This document shows, in pieces, positions 54,430-62,565 of a stretch of 64,000 nucleotides of DNA. Every line of letters begins with the position of its first letter. Position 1 is the first letter of the stretch. The notes beneath the pieces are model-generated. The model saw nothing but the letters and a program-made list of their open reading frames with translations. It did no database searches and was not told the DNA's origin. A program made the translations under genes and the position numbers. The stretch is taken from contig NZ_JANUDX010000002.1 of assembly GCF_024810105.1 (NCBI RefSeq), forward strand, positions 62,001 through 126,000, read 5' to 3'. This DNA comes from Stenotrophomonas sp. BIGb0135. GTDB lineage: Bacteria > Pseudomonadota > Gammaproteobacteria > Xanthomonadales > Xanthomonadaceae.

Positions 54430-55230
54430 ATGAAAAGGCAATGGCGATGGGGTGCGGCGGTGCTGTTGGGGATGACGGCGTTGCCAGCCCTGGCGGCGAT
54501 GCAGGCCAAGCCGGTGGAGTGGACGCTGGACGGCACCACGTTCAGCGGCGTCCTGGTCTACGACGACAGCGACAGCGACAAGCGGCCCGGGCTGGTGATG
54601 GTGCCCAACTGGAAGGGCGTGAACGACTCCGCGATTGCCAAGGCCAAGCAGCTGGCCGGCGATGACTACGTGGTGCTGGTGGCCGATGTGTACGGCAAGG
54701 GCGTGCGCCCGAAGACCGATGCCGAGGCCGGCCCGGTGGCGACCAAGCTGCGCAACGACCGGCCCGTCCTGCGTGCGCGGGCGCTGAAGGCGATCGAGGT
54801 GCTGAAGGCGCAGGCGGGCAAGGCGCCGCTGGATGCAGGCAGGATCGGGGCGGTCGGGTTCTGCTTCGGCGGTACCACCGTGCTGGAGATGGCGCGTGCC
54901 GGGGCGCCGCTGGCGGGCGTGGTGAGCCTGCATGGCGGGCTGGGTTCACCGCTGCCGGCCAAGGCCGGTGGCAGCCATCCGTCGGTGCTGGTGCTCAATG
55001 GCGCCGACGACAAGGGCGTGAGCAAGGACGACATCGCCAGCTTCGAGCAGGAAATGAACACGGCCAAGGTCGACTGGGAGTTCACCAATTACAGCGGCGC
55101 GGTGCACTGCTTCGCCGAATCGGACGCCAACAGTCCGCCGGGATGCCTGTACAACGAACGCGCGGCCAAGCGCGCGTGGAAGGCGCTGGACGCGTTCTTC
55201 GAGGAGCGCTTCGAGACGAAACGCCGGTAG
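54430..55230 (+). CDS. Dienelactone hydrolase family protein, exported
   Basis: A 266-aa alpha/beta hydrolase with a signal peptide (about 1-23). The nucleophile elbow is GFCFGG (143-148) with Cys145, as in dienelactone hydrolases; Asp in NGADDKGV and His in GAVHCFAE complete the triad. The periplasmic location and context give no substrate. ATG 54430 opens the signal peptide. The stop TAG at 55228-55230 is part of the first SMAG of the following array. Confidence 0.88.
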   Translation: MKRQWRWGAAVLLGMTALPALAAMQAKPVEWTLDGTTFSGVLVYDDSDSDKRPGLVMVPNWKGVNDSAIAKAKQLAGDDYVVLVADVYGKGVRPKTDAEAGPVATKLRNDRPVLRARALKAIEVLKAQAGKAPLDAGRIGAVGFCFGGTTVLEMARAGAPLAGVVSLHGGLGSPLPAKAGGSHPSVLVLNGADDKGVSKDDIASFEQEMNTAKVDWEFTNYSGAVHCFAESDANSPPGCLYNERAAKRAWKALDAFFEERFETKRR

Positions 55231-56180
55231 AGCCGACCGTTGGTCGGCTGCACCGCGCAGGGCGCGGTGCATTCATCGGCGATCGTGGTGCCGGAACGAA
55301 GAGCAGCCGACCAACGGTCGGCTCTACGAATGCGGGACCACGTCGCCCCGGCGGTCGGCCTGTACGAATGAGGGACCATGTTGCCCCGACGGTCGGCCCG
55401 TACGAATTACGGACCACGTCGCCCGGCGGTCGGCCCGTGCGAACCATCCGGTAGAGCCGACCGTTGGTCGGCTGCACCGCGCACGGCGCGGTGCATTCAT
55501 CGGTGATCGTGGTGCCGGAACGAAGAGCAGCCGACCAACGGTCGGCTCTACGAATCAGGACCACGTTGCCCCGGCGGTCGGCCCGTACGAATGCGGGACC
55601 ACGTTGCCCCGGCGGTCGGCCCGTACGAATGCGGGATCACGTTGCCCGGCGGTCGGTCCGTGCGAACGATCCGGTAGAGCCGACCGTTGGTCGGCTGCAC
55701 CGCGCAGGGCGCGGTGCATTTATCGGTGATCGTGGTGCCGGGACGAAGAGCAGCCGACCAACGGTCGGCTCTACGAATGCGGGACCACCTTGCCCGGCGG
55801 TCGGCCCGTACGAATGAGGGACCACGTCGCCCCGGCGGTCGGCCCGTGCGAATGGGGGACCACGTTGCCCGGCGGTCGGCCGTGCGAACCATCCGGTAGA
55901 GCCGACCGTTGGTCGGCTGCACCGCGCACGGCGCGGTGCATTCATCGGCGATCGTGGTGCCGGAACGAAGAGCAGCCGACCAACGGTCGGCTCTACGAAT
56001 GAGGGACCACGCCGCCCCGGCGGTCGGCCCGTACGAATGCGGGACCCCGTCGCCCCGGCGGTCGACCCGTGCGAATCAGGGAGCACGTGGCCCCAACGGT
56101 CGGCCCGTGCGAATGCGGGACCACATCGCCCAGCGGTCGGCCTGTATGAACGATCCGGTAGAGCCGACCGTCGGCCGGCA
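55227..56180. repeat. Long nested repeat array with SMAG pairs
   Basis: Units of about 222-224 bp begin at 55227, 55451, 55674 and 55896; a degenerate fifth starts at 56158. Each holds a SMAG pair around CACCGCGC..GGTGCATTCATCGG, then several short 37-40 bp repeats (core GGGACCACGTCGCCCCGGCG and GGTCGGCCCG). The fourth unit is extended by extra short repeats (period about 262). Open frames across the array on both strands are artefacts. No gene in this 950-bp stretch. Confidence 0.9.
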
Positions 56181-56189
56181 CATCCTCCG

Positions 56190-57188
56190 TCAGTGCGAGC
56201 GCTGCACCGCGTAGCGGGCCAGGCCGCGCAGGGCGGCGACGGCGTCGTTGTCGGCCAGGCCGTCCAGCGCGCGCTCGGCGGCGTCGGCGTACTCCACCGC
56301 GCGGGCACGGCTGTATTCCAGGCCGCCGGTGGCGTGGATGGCGGCCAATACTTCCGGCATCGCCTCGGCATCGCCGTTCTGCACGATCTCGCGCAGGCGC
56401 TCGCGGGTGGTCGCGTCGGTATGCGCCATGGCGTGGATCAGCGGCAGGGTGGCCTTGCCTTCGGCCAGGTCGTCGCCGAGGTTCTTGCCCAGTTCGTCGG
56501 CGTTGGCCGAGTAGTCCAACACGTCGTCGGCGATCTGGAACGCGTAGCCCAGGGCCATGCCGTAGTCATACAGCGCCTGCTGGGTGGCCTCGTCCACGCC
56601 GCTGGCCAGCGCGCCCAGGCGGGTGCCGGCGGCGAACAGCACCGCGGTCTTGCGCTCGATCACGCGCAGGTAGGCGGCTTCGTCGGTGTCGGGGTTGTGC
56701 ACGTGCAGCAGCTGCAGCACCTCGCCTTCGGCGATGCGGTTGGTGGTGTCGGCGAGGATGCGCATGACCGGCATGCGGTCCAGCTCGACCATCAGCTGGA
56801 AGCTGCGCGAGTACAGGAAGTCGCCGACCAGCACGCTCGGGGCGTTGCCCCACAGCGCGTTGGCGGTGCTGCGGCCGCGCCGCAGGCTCGATTCGTCCAC
56901 CACGTCGTCGTGCAGCAGGGTGGAGGTGTGGATGAACTCGATGATCGCCGCCAGCTGGTGGTGCTCCGGGCCGGCCTGGCCGACCGCGTGGCCGGCCAGC
57001 ATCACCAGCATCGGGCGCAGGCGCTTGCCGCCGGCCGAAATGATGTGGTCGGCGATCTGGTTGATCAGCACGACATCCGAGGACAGTCGGCGGCGAATCA
57101 GGGCATCGACGGCGGCCATGTCGGGCGCGGCGAGCGTCTGGATCTGGGGCAGGCCCAGCGCGGGGCGGGTGTCTTCGGTGATGGTCAT
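56190..57188 (-). CDS. ispB: Polyprenyl diphosphate synthase (octaprenyl type)
   Basis: A 332-aa trans-prenyltransferase making the long isoprenoid side chain of ubiquinone. The first Asp-rich motif DDVVD is at 94-98 (LLHDDVVDES) and the second is DDVLD in QIADDVLDYSAN. GGKRLRP near the N-terminus binds pyrophosphate. Length fits IspB. The exact chain length cannot be read with certainty, but octaprenyl (Q8) is the norm in this family of bacteria. Divergent from the GH13 gene. Confidence 0.9.
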   Translation of the reverse strand: MTITEDTRPALGLPQIQTLAAPDMAAVDALIRRRLSSDVVLINQIADHIISAGGKRLRPMLVMLAGHAVGQAGPEHHQLAAIIEFIHTSTLLHDDVVDESSLRRGRSTANALWGNAPSVLVGDFLYSRSFQLMVELDRMPVMRILADTTNRIAEGEVLQLLHVHNPDTDEAAYLRVIERKTAVLFAAGTRLGALASGVDEATQQALYDYGMALGYAFQIADDVLDYSANADELGKNLGDDLAEGKATLPLIHAMAHTDATTRERLREIVQNGDAEAMPEVLAAIHATGGLEYSRARAVEYADAAERALDGLADNDAVAALRGLARYAVQRSH

Positions 57189-57283
57189 GCGGTCTGACTT
57201 TCAGGCTTGAGCTGAATTATAGGCGGTGCGGTGGTTTTCCGCCCGCGAAGGCCATCCGGGGCGGTCCGGGCCGGCCGCGGGCG

Positions 57284-57297
57284 TGAATACGTATGCA
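57284..57297. promoter_or_regulatory. LacI-type operator candidate upstream of the GH13 gene
   Basis: TGAATACGTATGCA, a near-palindrome centred on ACGT, ends 93 bp before the GH13 ATG. Exactly the same 14 bp lies upstream of the TonB receptor at 62232, in the same orientation relative to its gene. Confidence 0.6.
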
Positions 57298-57390
57298 TGC
57301 GGCGCCATCGCCGGAGGCGCGCGGATAAGCTTGTCGCTACGTTCTGGCACCCCGATGCGGGTGCCGTGGAAGCCCGGAGGGGGCCCTGAA

Positions 57391-59004
57391 ATGTCGCAGA
57401 CTCCATGGTGGCGTGGCGCCGTCATCTACCAGATCTACCCGCGCAGTTTCCTGGACGCCAACGGCGACGGCGTGGGCGACCTGCCCGGCATCATCGAACG
57501 CCTGGATTATGTGGCGGCGCTGGGCGTGGACGCGATCTGGATTTCGCCGTTCTTCACCTCGCCGATGGCCGACTTCGGCTACGACATCGCCGACCACCGC
57601 GACGTGGACCCGCTGTTCGGCCGCCTGGAGGACTTCGACCGCCTGCTGGCCAAGGCGCACGCGCTGGGGCTGAAGGTGATGATCGACCAGGTGTTCAGCC
57701 ACACCTCGATCGAGCACGCCTGGTTCCGCGAGAGCCGCCAGGACCGCACCAATCCCAAGGCCGACTGGTACGTGTGGGCCGACCCTCGCGAGGACGGCAC
57801 GCCGCCCAACAACTGGATGTCGATCTTTGGCGGGGTGGCCTGGCAGTGGGAGCCGCGGCGCGAGCAGTATTTCCTGCACAACTTCCTGGCCGACCAGCCG
57901 GACCTGGATTTCCACAACCCGGCCGTGCAGCAGGCCACGCTGGACTACGTGCGCTTCTGGCTGGACCGCGGCGTGGATGGCTTCCGCCTGGATTCGATCA
58001 ACTTCTGCTTCCATGACGCGCAGCTGCGCGACAACCCGGCCAAGCCGCTGGAGAAGCGGGTGGGGCGCGGTTTCAGTGCGGACAATCCGTACGCCTACCA
58101 GTACCACTATTACAACAATACCCAGCCGGAGAACCTCGGGTTCATCGAACGCCTGCGCGGGCTGCTGGACGAGTACCCGGGCACGGTGAGCCTGGGCGAG
58201 ATCTCGGCCGAGGATTCGCTGGCCACCACCGCCGAGTACACGGCGCCAGGCCGCCTGCACATGGGCTACAGCTTCGAGCTGCTGGTGAAGGATTTCAGCG
58301 CCGGCTACATCCGCGACACGGTGTCGCGGCTGGAGGCGACGATGACCGAAGGCTGGCCGTGCTGGGCGATTTCCAACCACGATGTGGAGCGTGCGGTGAC
58401 GCGCTGGGGTGGGTATCCGGCGCAGCCGCGGCTGGCGCGGCTGCTGGTGGCCGTGCTGTGCTCGCTGCGCGGGTCGATCTGCCTGTACCAGGGCGAGGAG
58501 CTGGGGCTGGGCGAGGCGGACGTGCCGTTCGAGGCGCTGCAGGACCCCTACGGGATCACGTTCTGGCCGAATTTCAAGGGCCGCGACGGGTGCCGGACGC
58601 CGATGCCGTGGCTGGACGCGCCGCTGGCGGGCTTCAGCACGGGCGAGCCGTGGCTGCCGATCCCGGCCGAGCATCGGGCGGCGGCGGTGGCGGTGCAGGA
58701 GCACGATCCGCACTCGGTGTTGAGCGCCTTCCGCGCGTTCCTGGGCTGGCGGCGGACGATGCCGACGCTGCTGGTGGGCGACATCGTGTTCCTGGCCACG
58801 GCCGAGCCGGTGCTGATGTTCGAGCGGCGGCACGCGGGCGAGACGCTGCTGCTGGCCTTCAATCTGTCGGCCGATGCGGTGCGCGTGGCGTTGCCGGCGG
58901 GGCCATGGCAGGCGCTGCACGTGCCGGGCCCGGACGTGGGCCACGCCGACGCCGGCGAGCTGGTGCTTCCAGCGCAATCGATGTACTGCGCGCGTCGCGG
59001 CTGA
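57391..59004 (+). CDS. GH13 alpha-glucosidase
   Basis: A 537-aa glycoside hydrolase family 13 enzyme of the oligo-1,6-glucosidase/alpha-glucosidase type. The nucleophile Asp is in GVDGFRLDSINF, the acid/base Glu in VSLGEISAED, and the third carboxylate in AISNHDVERA. The N-terminal WWRGAVIYQIYPRSFLDANGDGVGDL is diagnostic. No signal peptide, so it hydrolyses imported alpha-glucosides in the cytoplasm. ATG 57391 follows an AGGGGG stretch. It shares an operator-like site with the TonB receptor of this locus. Confidence 0.92.
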   Translation: MSQTPWWRGAVIYQIYPRSFLDANGDGVGDLPGIIERLDYVAALGVDAIWISPFFTSPMADFGYDIADHRDVDPLFGRLEDFDRLLAKAHALGLKVMIDQVFSHTSIEHAWFRESRQDRTNPKADWYVWADPREDGTPPNNWMSIFGGVAWQWEPRREQYFLHNFLADQPDLDFHNPAVQQATLDYVRFWLDRGVDGFRLDSINFCFHDAQLRDNPAKPLEKRVGRGFSADNPYAYQYHYYNNTQPENLGFIERLRGLLDEYPGTVSLGEISAEDSLATTAEYTAPGRLHMGYSFELLVKDFSAGYIRDTVSRLEATMTEGWPCWAISNHDVERAVTRWGGYPAQPRLARLLVAVLCSLRGSICLYQGEELGLGEADVPFEALQDPYGITFWPNFKGRDGCRTPMPWLDAPLAGFSTGEPWLPIPAEHRAAAVAVQEHDPHSVLSAFRAFLGWRRTMPTLLVGDIVFLATAEPVLMFERRHAGETLLLAFNLSADAVRVALPAGPWQALHVPGPDVGHADAGELVLPAQSMYCARRG

Positions 59005-59024
59005 ACGTTTTCCGGTGGTATTGA

Positions 59025-59056
59025 GAGGGCGAGGCTTTTGGCCTCGCCCTTTTTTT
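59025..59056 (+). terminator. Rho-independent terminator after the GH13 gene
   Basis: AGGGCGAGGC/GCCTCGCCCT forms a 10-bp stem with TTTTG-type loop, followed by seven T. Located 21 bp beyond the stop. Confidence 0.92.
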
Positions 59057-59422
59057 GTTCCTGTCCCAGGGAGGGGAGTGTCTCGCTGCGATGGCGTTGG
59101 TGGACGGTGGACGGTGGACGGTGAACGACGATATGCATGTGGTCTCGGGGCGTCCCGGCGCTGCGCGGATCGGGTGGTGTCTCCGCTTGGGTCGGTCGCG
59201 AGCGTGAGGGCCCCGTAGCAGCCGGTAGGCCCCTGGCGTAGTGTCCCCCGGCCGCGGGGCGGCCTCCTCATTTACTTTGCCCATGGGCCTAGCGGCTGCC
59301 ACGAGGCTCGGCTTGCGGTGCGCAGGAGGAAGCCAGGCGTTTCTGGCTTTGGTCGGTGGGTCGGGCATGGGGACCCAGCGCCCGATCCGCCGACCTGCGC
59401 GCTGCAACCTTCGATTGCCCAA
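59057..59422. other. Gene-free region with a 7-bp tandem repeat
   Basis: About 365 bp between two facing terminators. A short tandem of TGGACGG (three copies plus a variant, about 59100-59127) is the only repeat I see. Open frames cross it on both strands, but none has a good start, ribosome-binding site or recognisable sequence. Confidence 0.5.
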
Positions 59423-59452
59423 CAAAAAACCCGCTGCCGAAGCAGCGGGTTC
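59423..59452 (-). terminator. Rho-independent terminator of the TonB receptor gene
   Basis: ACCCGCTGC/GCAGCGGGT forms a 9-bp stem (loop CGAA) and ends on the minus strand in TTTTTTGTT. It lies 29 bp after the receptor stop. Confidence 0.9.
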
Positions 59453-59481
59453 TCTGTTGATGCAGCTATGGCACTACCGCA

Positions 59482-62232
59482 TCAGAACTTGTAGTTCACG
59501 CCCAGCATGTAAGTGCGGCCCCATTCCACGTATTCCAGCGGACGGTCCTTGGTGCCGGCGTAGGTGCGGTACGGCTCGTTGGTCAGGTTGCTTCCCTGCA
59601 GCAGCAGGGTCAGCCCGTGCAGACTGCTGCTGTCGGCGAAGGTGTAGCTGACCTGCGCATCGGTGACATTCTCGCCGACCACATAGCGCAGCGTGCGGTT
59701 ACCGTTGAAGTTGCCGATCTCACCGATGAAATCCGAGCGCCGACGCTGGCTGATGCGGGCTTCGAAACCGCTGCGCTCGTAGTAGGCGGTGAAGTTGTAC
59801 ACCCGCTTGGACAGGCCCGGCAGGCTGATCGGATCGCTGCCCACGCTGGACGCGCTTTCCGGGTCCAGGATCTTGATGTCGCTGTCGTTGAACGTCGCGC
59901 TGGCCTGCACGCCGAAGCCACGCAGGCTCTCGGTCAGCATCTCCAGCGGGAACGATGCGGTCAGCTCCAGGCCCTTCAGCGTGCCACCCTCACCGTTCTG
60001 CGGTGCCGAGAACGTGCCGGTCTGCTGCACCGGCACGATCATGCCCGGCGGCGGCACGTAGCTGGCCAGCAGGTCGCTGAAGTCGTAATCATCGCGCGAC
60101 TGCGTGTACACGTAGGACTTGAGGTCCTTGTAGAAGATCGCCGCGGCCACGTAGGCCTTCTCGCCGAAATACTTCTCGTACGACAGATCGATGGCATTGG
60201 CGCGCCACGGATCCAGCAGCGGGTTGCCGCCGCTGCCGCCCGGCTTGCCCGTGGACGTGTCCACGCCGAACTCCAGGCCGGCGCGCATCTGGTCCACGCG
60301 CGGGCGTGCCACCTGCTTGGCCGCCGCGAACCGCAGCGTCTGCTGGTGCGGGAACATGAAGACCAGGTTCAAGCTGGGCAGCCAGTCTGTGTAGGTCTTG
60401 CCGGCATCGATCGGCAGCACTTCCTGGCCTGCCGGGCGCGAACGATCGAAGTAGTTGGACTGCGAGCTCTGGTCGGTGCGCACCATCTGCACGCCGATGT
60501 TGCCACGCACGCCCACGTCGCCGATATCGGTGTTGATGTTGGCGCGCACCCAGGCGGTACTGGTCTTTTCCTGCACCGTCCACGCCTTGGGAATCAGGTA
60601 GTCCAGGTTGGTGACCGGGTTGAACACCATGTAGCGGTCCACCGCCGCCGGCACGTTCCAGGACGGAATGCGGCCGATGCCGGCGAAGCCCAGGTTGACC
60701 GGGGCGTACTGCAGGTCGCTGGCGATGTTGGCATCGCCCTGGTCACCGAGCAGGATGTTGCCCTCGGCCTGGGTCTTCTCCTTGCGGCGGTCGGCGTAGT
60801 TCACGCCCACGTCCACGTCGGCGAACCACTTCATCGCCTCGGGCAGGGCGAAGGTGGCCTGCAGGCGCGCGCCCTTCAGCCGGTCTTCCACCATCGGCAC
60901 CTTGCCGTAGCCGGAGCCGTAGATGGTGTTGGTCAGGAACAGCGCATCGGGATTGGAATAGTCCAGGCCCGGGCTGATCTGCGAGAAACCATCCGGCTTG
61001 ACCACCACGCCCACCGAATCCAGCTGCGGCATCGGGGTGAGCTGCAGGTTGTTCTCCAGGTTCAGCTCATCGCGCGTGGCCTTTGAGTAGTTCACGTCGG
61101 CAACGACCTTCACCCGCTCGAAGTTGAACTCGTTGTTCCAGCCGAACGCGTCGATCTTGTCCTTGCGCGTGTTGTACATGCCACGCACCAGCGGATACAC
61201 GCCGGTGGCCACGCCGCCGGTGAAGGTGCCATCGGCGTTGACCTGCGGGTTGGTGATCAGCAGGCCCGGGGTGTAGCCGCCGTTGTAGTTGCTGAGGTTG
61301 AGCTCGAACTGGTTGGCGGTGTCGATCTGCTCGGCTTCGGTGTGGAATGCATCCAGGGTGCTGGTCCACACGTTCGACGGGCGGAACTGCACCGTGGCCA
61401 TCAGCCCGTCGCGCTTGTTGTTGCCGGTGCGGCGCAGCGCCTTGATGCCGTCGGAGAACACCGTGCCCGGGGCCAGACCGGGGCGGTTGCCCTGGTCGGT
61501 CTGTTCGGTGGTCCACGGTTCGTACAGGCCCACCTGGTTTTCCTGGATCGGCATGTCGCTGTGCGCGTAGCCGATCGCCACGCCCCAGGTGTTGTCCAGG
61601 AACTGGTCGATGTAGCTGGCGCTGAAACGGTTGCCGTACGGGTCGACGTTGGCGGCCTTGCCCAGCGAGCTCTTCTGGTAGCGACCGCTGATGGCGATCA
61701 CGCGCTCGGCGAAGCTGAGCGGGCGCACGGTCTGCATGTCGATCGTGCCCGACAGGCCCTGGCCGACCAGTGCCGCATCGGGGGTTTTGTACACGGTGAC
61801 GCCGTTGACCAGTTCCGAGGGGTACTGGTCGAACTCGACGCTGCGGTTGTCGCCGGTGCTGACCACTTCACGCCCGTTGAGCAGGGTGGTGGCGAAGTCC
61901 GGCGACAGGCCGCGCACGCTGATCACCTGGGCGCGGCCGGCCACGCGCTGGGCGGCCAGGCCGGGCAGTCGGCCCAGCGATTCGGCGATGCTCACATCGG
62001 GCAGCTTGCCGATGTCTTCGGCCGAGATCGCCTCGACCACCGAAGTGGCGTCCTGCTTGATCGCGATCGCGTTCTCGATGCCCCGGCGGATGCCGGTGAC
62101 CTGCACGGTGTCCAGGTTGGTGGCCGCGGTCCCTGTCGGCGTAGTGGGTTCGGCGGTCTGCGCCGACGCCACCAACGGCGTCAGGGCGACGGCCAGCGCG
62201 ATACTCAGCGCGCTGCGCTTGCAGTTCAACAT
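59482..62232 (-). CDS. TonB-dependent receptor, carbohydrate (MalA-like) type
   Basis: A 916-aa outer-membrane receptor. After the signal peptide (about 1-25, LVASAQ) comes TNLDTVQVTGIRRGIENAIA, then a plug with DIGKLPDVSIAESLGRLPGLAAQRV. This is the plug pattern of the Caulobacter/Xanthomonas sugar receptors (MalA class), not of siderophore receptors. The barrel ends in MLGVNYKF with terminal Phe. Flanked by GH13 and GH97 alpha-glucosidases, so malto-oligosaccharide uptake is likely. The inner-membrane transporter and regulator are not in the window. Confidence 0.9.
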   Translation of the reverse strand: MLNCKRSALSIALAVALTPLVASAQTAEPTTPTGTAATNLDTVQVTGIRRGIENAIAIKQDATSVVEAISAEDIGKLPDVSIAESLGRLPGLAAQRVAGRAQVISVRGLSPDFATTLLNGREVVSTGDNRSVEFDQYPSELVNGVTVYKTPDAALVGQGLSGTIDMQTVRPLSFAERVIAISGRYQKSSLGKAANVDPYGNRFSASYIDQFLDNTWGVAIGYAHSDMPIQENQVGLYEPWTTEQTDQGNRPGLAPGTVFSDGIKALRRTGNNKRDGLMATVQFRPSNVWTSTLDAFHTEAEQIDTANQFELNLSNYNGGYTPGLLITNPQVNADGTFTGGVATGVYPLVRGMYNTRKDKIDAFGWNNEFNFERVKVVADVNYSKATRDELNLENNLQLTPMPQLDSVGVVVKPDGFSQISPGLDYSNPDALFLTNTIYGSGYGKVPMVEDRLKGARLQATFALPEAMKWFADVDVGVNYADRRKEKTQAEGNILLGDQGDANIASDLQYAPVNLGFAGIGRIPSWNVPAAVDRYMVFNPVTNLDYLIPKAWTVQEKTSTAWVRANINTDIGDVGVRGNIGVQMVRTDQSSQSNYFDRSRPAGQEVLPIDAGKTYTDWLPSLNLVFMFPHQQTLRFAAAKQVARPRVDQMRAGLEFGVDTSTGKPGGSGGNPLLDPWRANAIDLSYEKYFGEKAYVAAAIFYKDLKSYVYTQSRDDYDFSDLLASYVPPPGMIVPVQQTGTFSAPQNGEGGTLKGLELTASFPLEMLTESLRGFGVQASATFNDSDIKILDPESASSVGSDPISLPGLSKRVYNFTAYYERSGFEARISQRRRSDFIGEIGNFNGNRTLRYVVGENVTDAQVSYTFADSSSLHGLTLLLQGSNLTNEPYRTYAGTKDRPLEYVEWGRTYMLGVNYKF

Positions 62233-62357
62233 TTTCCCCTCCCAGGCAATGTTGCCAATCGATTTTGTGGTTGCCCGGAAGACCCGGGAGCGTCATGGCG
62301 CGGTGGCCGTTGACTGCGTGGCTATGGTAGGCAGCGCGCCATCGGCGTGAATCACCC

Positions 62358-62371
62358 TGCATACGTATTCA
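62358..62371. promoter_or_regulatory. LacI-type operator candidate upstream of the TonB receptor
   Basis: TGCATACGTATTCA, which reads TGAATACGTATGCA towards the receptor, is identical to the site upstream of the GH13 gene at 57284-57297. Distance to the receptor ATG is about 125 bp. Confidence 0.6.
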
Positions 62372-62387
62372 ATGGCGTTTACCGCGT

Positions 62388-62401
62388 TGGAACCGGTTAC
62401 A
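62388..62401. promoter_or_regulatory. Second palindrome (AACCGGTT core) upstream of the TonB receptor
   Basis: TGGAACCGGTTACA has an 8-bp perfect palindromic core AACCGGTT with a central CG, the LacI-family style. It lies 17 bp beyond the ACGT-type site. It could bind a second regulator or be chance. Confidence 0.35.
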
Positions 62402-62497
62402 GGTGCGTCATCGCAGTCGCGCTGCCGCGCCACGGTTTGCGTCGCACACCGCGAAGCCCTGTCTCACATACACCCGAATCCGCGTGCCTTCGGCAGC

Positions 62498-62516
62498 GCC
62501 CCCTGACTCAGGGGGC
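62498..62516 (-). terminator. Terminator-like hairpin after the GH97 gene
   Basis: GCCCCCT/AGGGGGC with loop GACTC lies 50 bp past the GH97 stop. There is no T-run, so termination is uncertain. The rest of the 62233-62565 gap holds the two operator candidates and no gene. Confidence 0.4.
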
Positions 62517-62565
62517 CCTCCTCCAGACGCGCCGACGGCCGGCATTCCGCAGGGCGCCGGGACCC

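Noticed and set aside
55227-56180. Several open frames of 60-240 codons on both strands of the repeat array
   Set aside because: They follow the repeat period, have Arg/Pro/Gly-rich nonsense composition and share no start or ribosome-binding site pattern.
59241-59651. 136-codon open frame overlapping the receptor terminator
   Set aside because: It runs through a strong terminator hairpin and into the antisense of the receptor gene.
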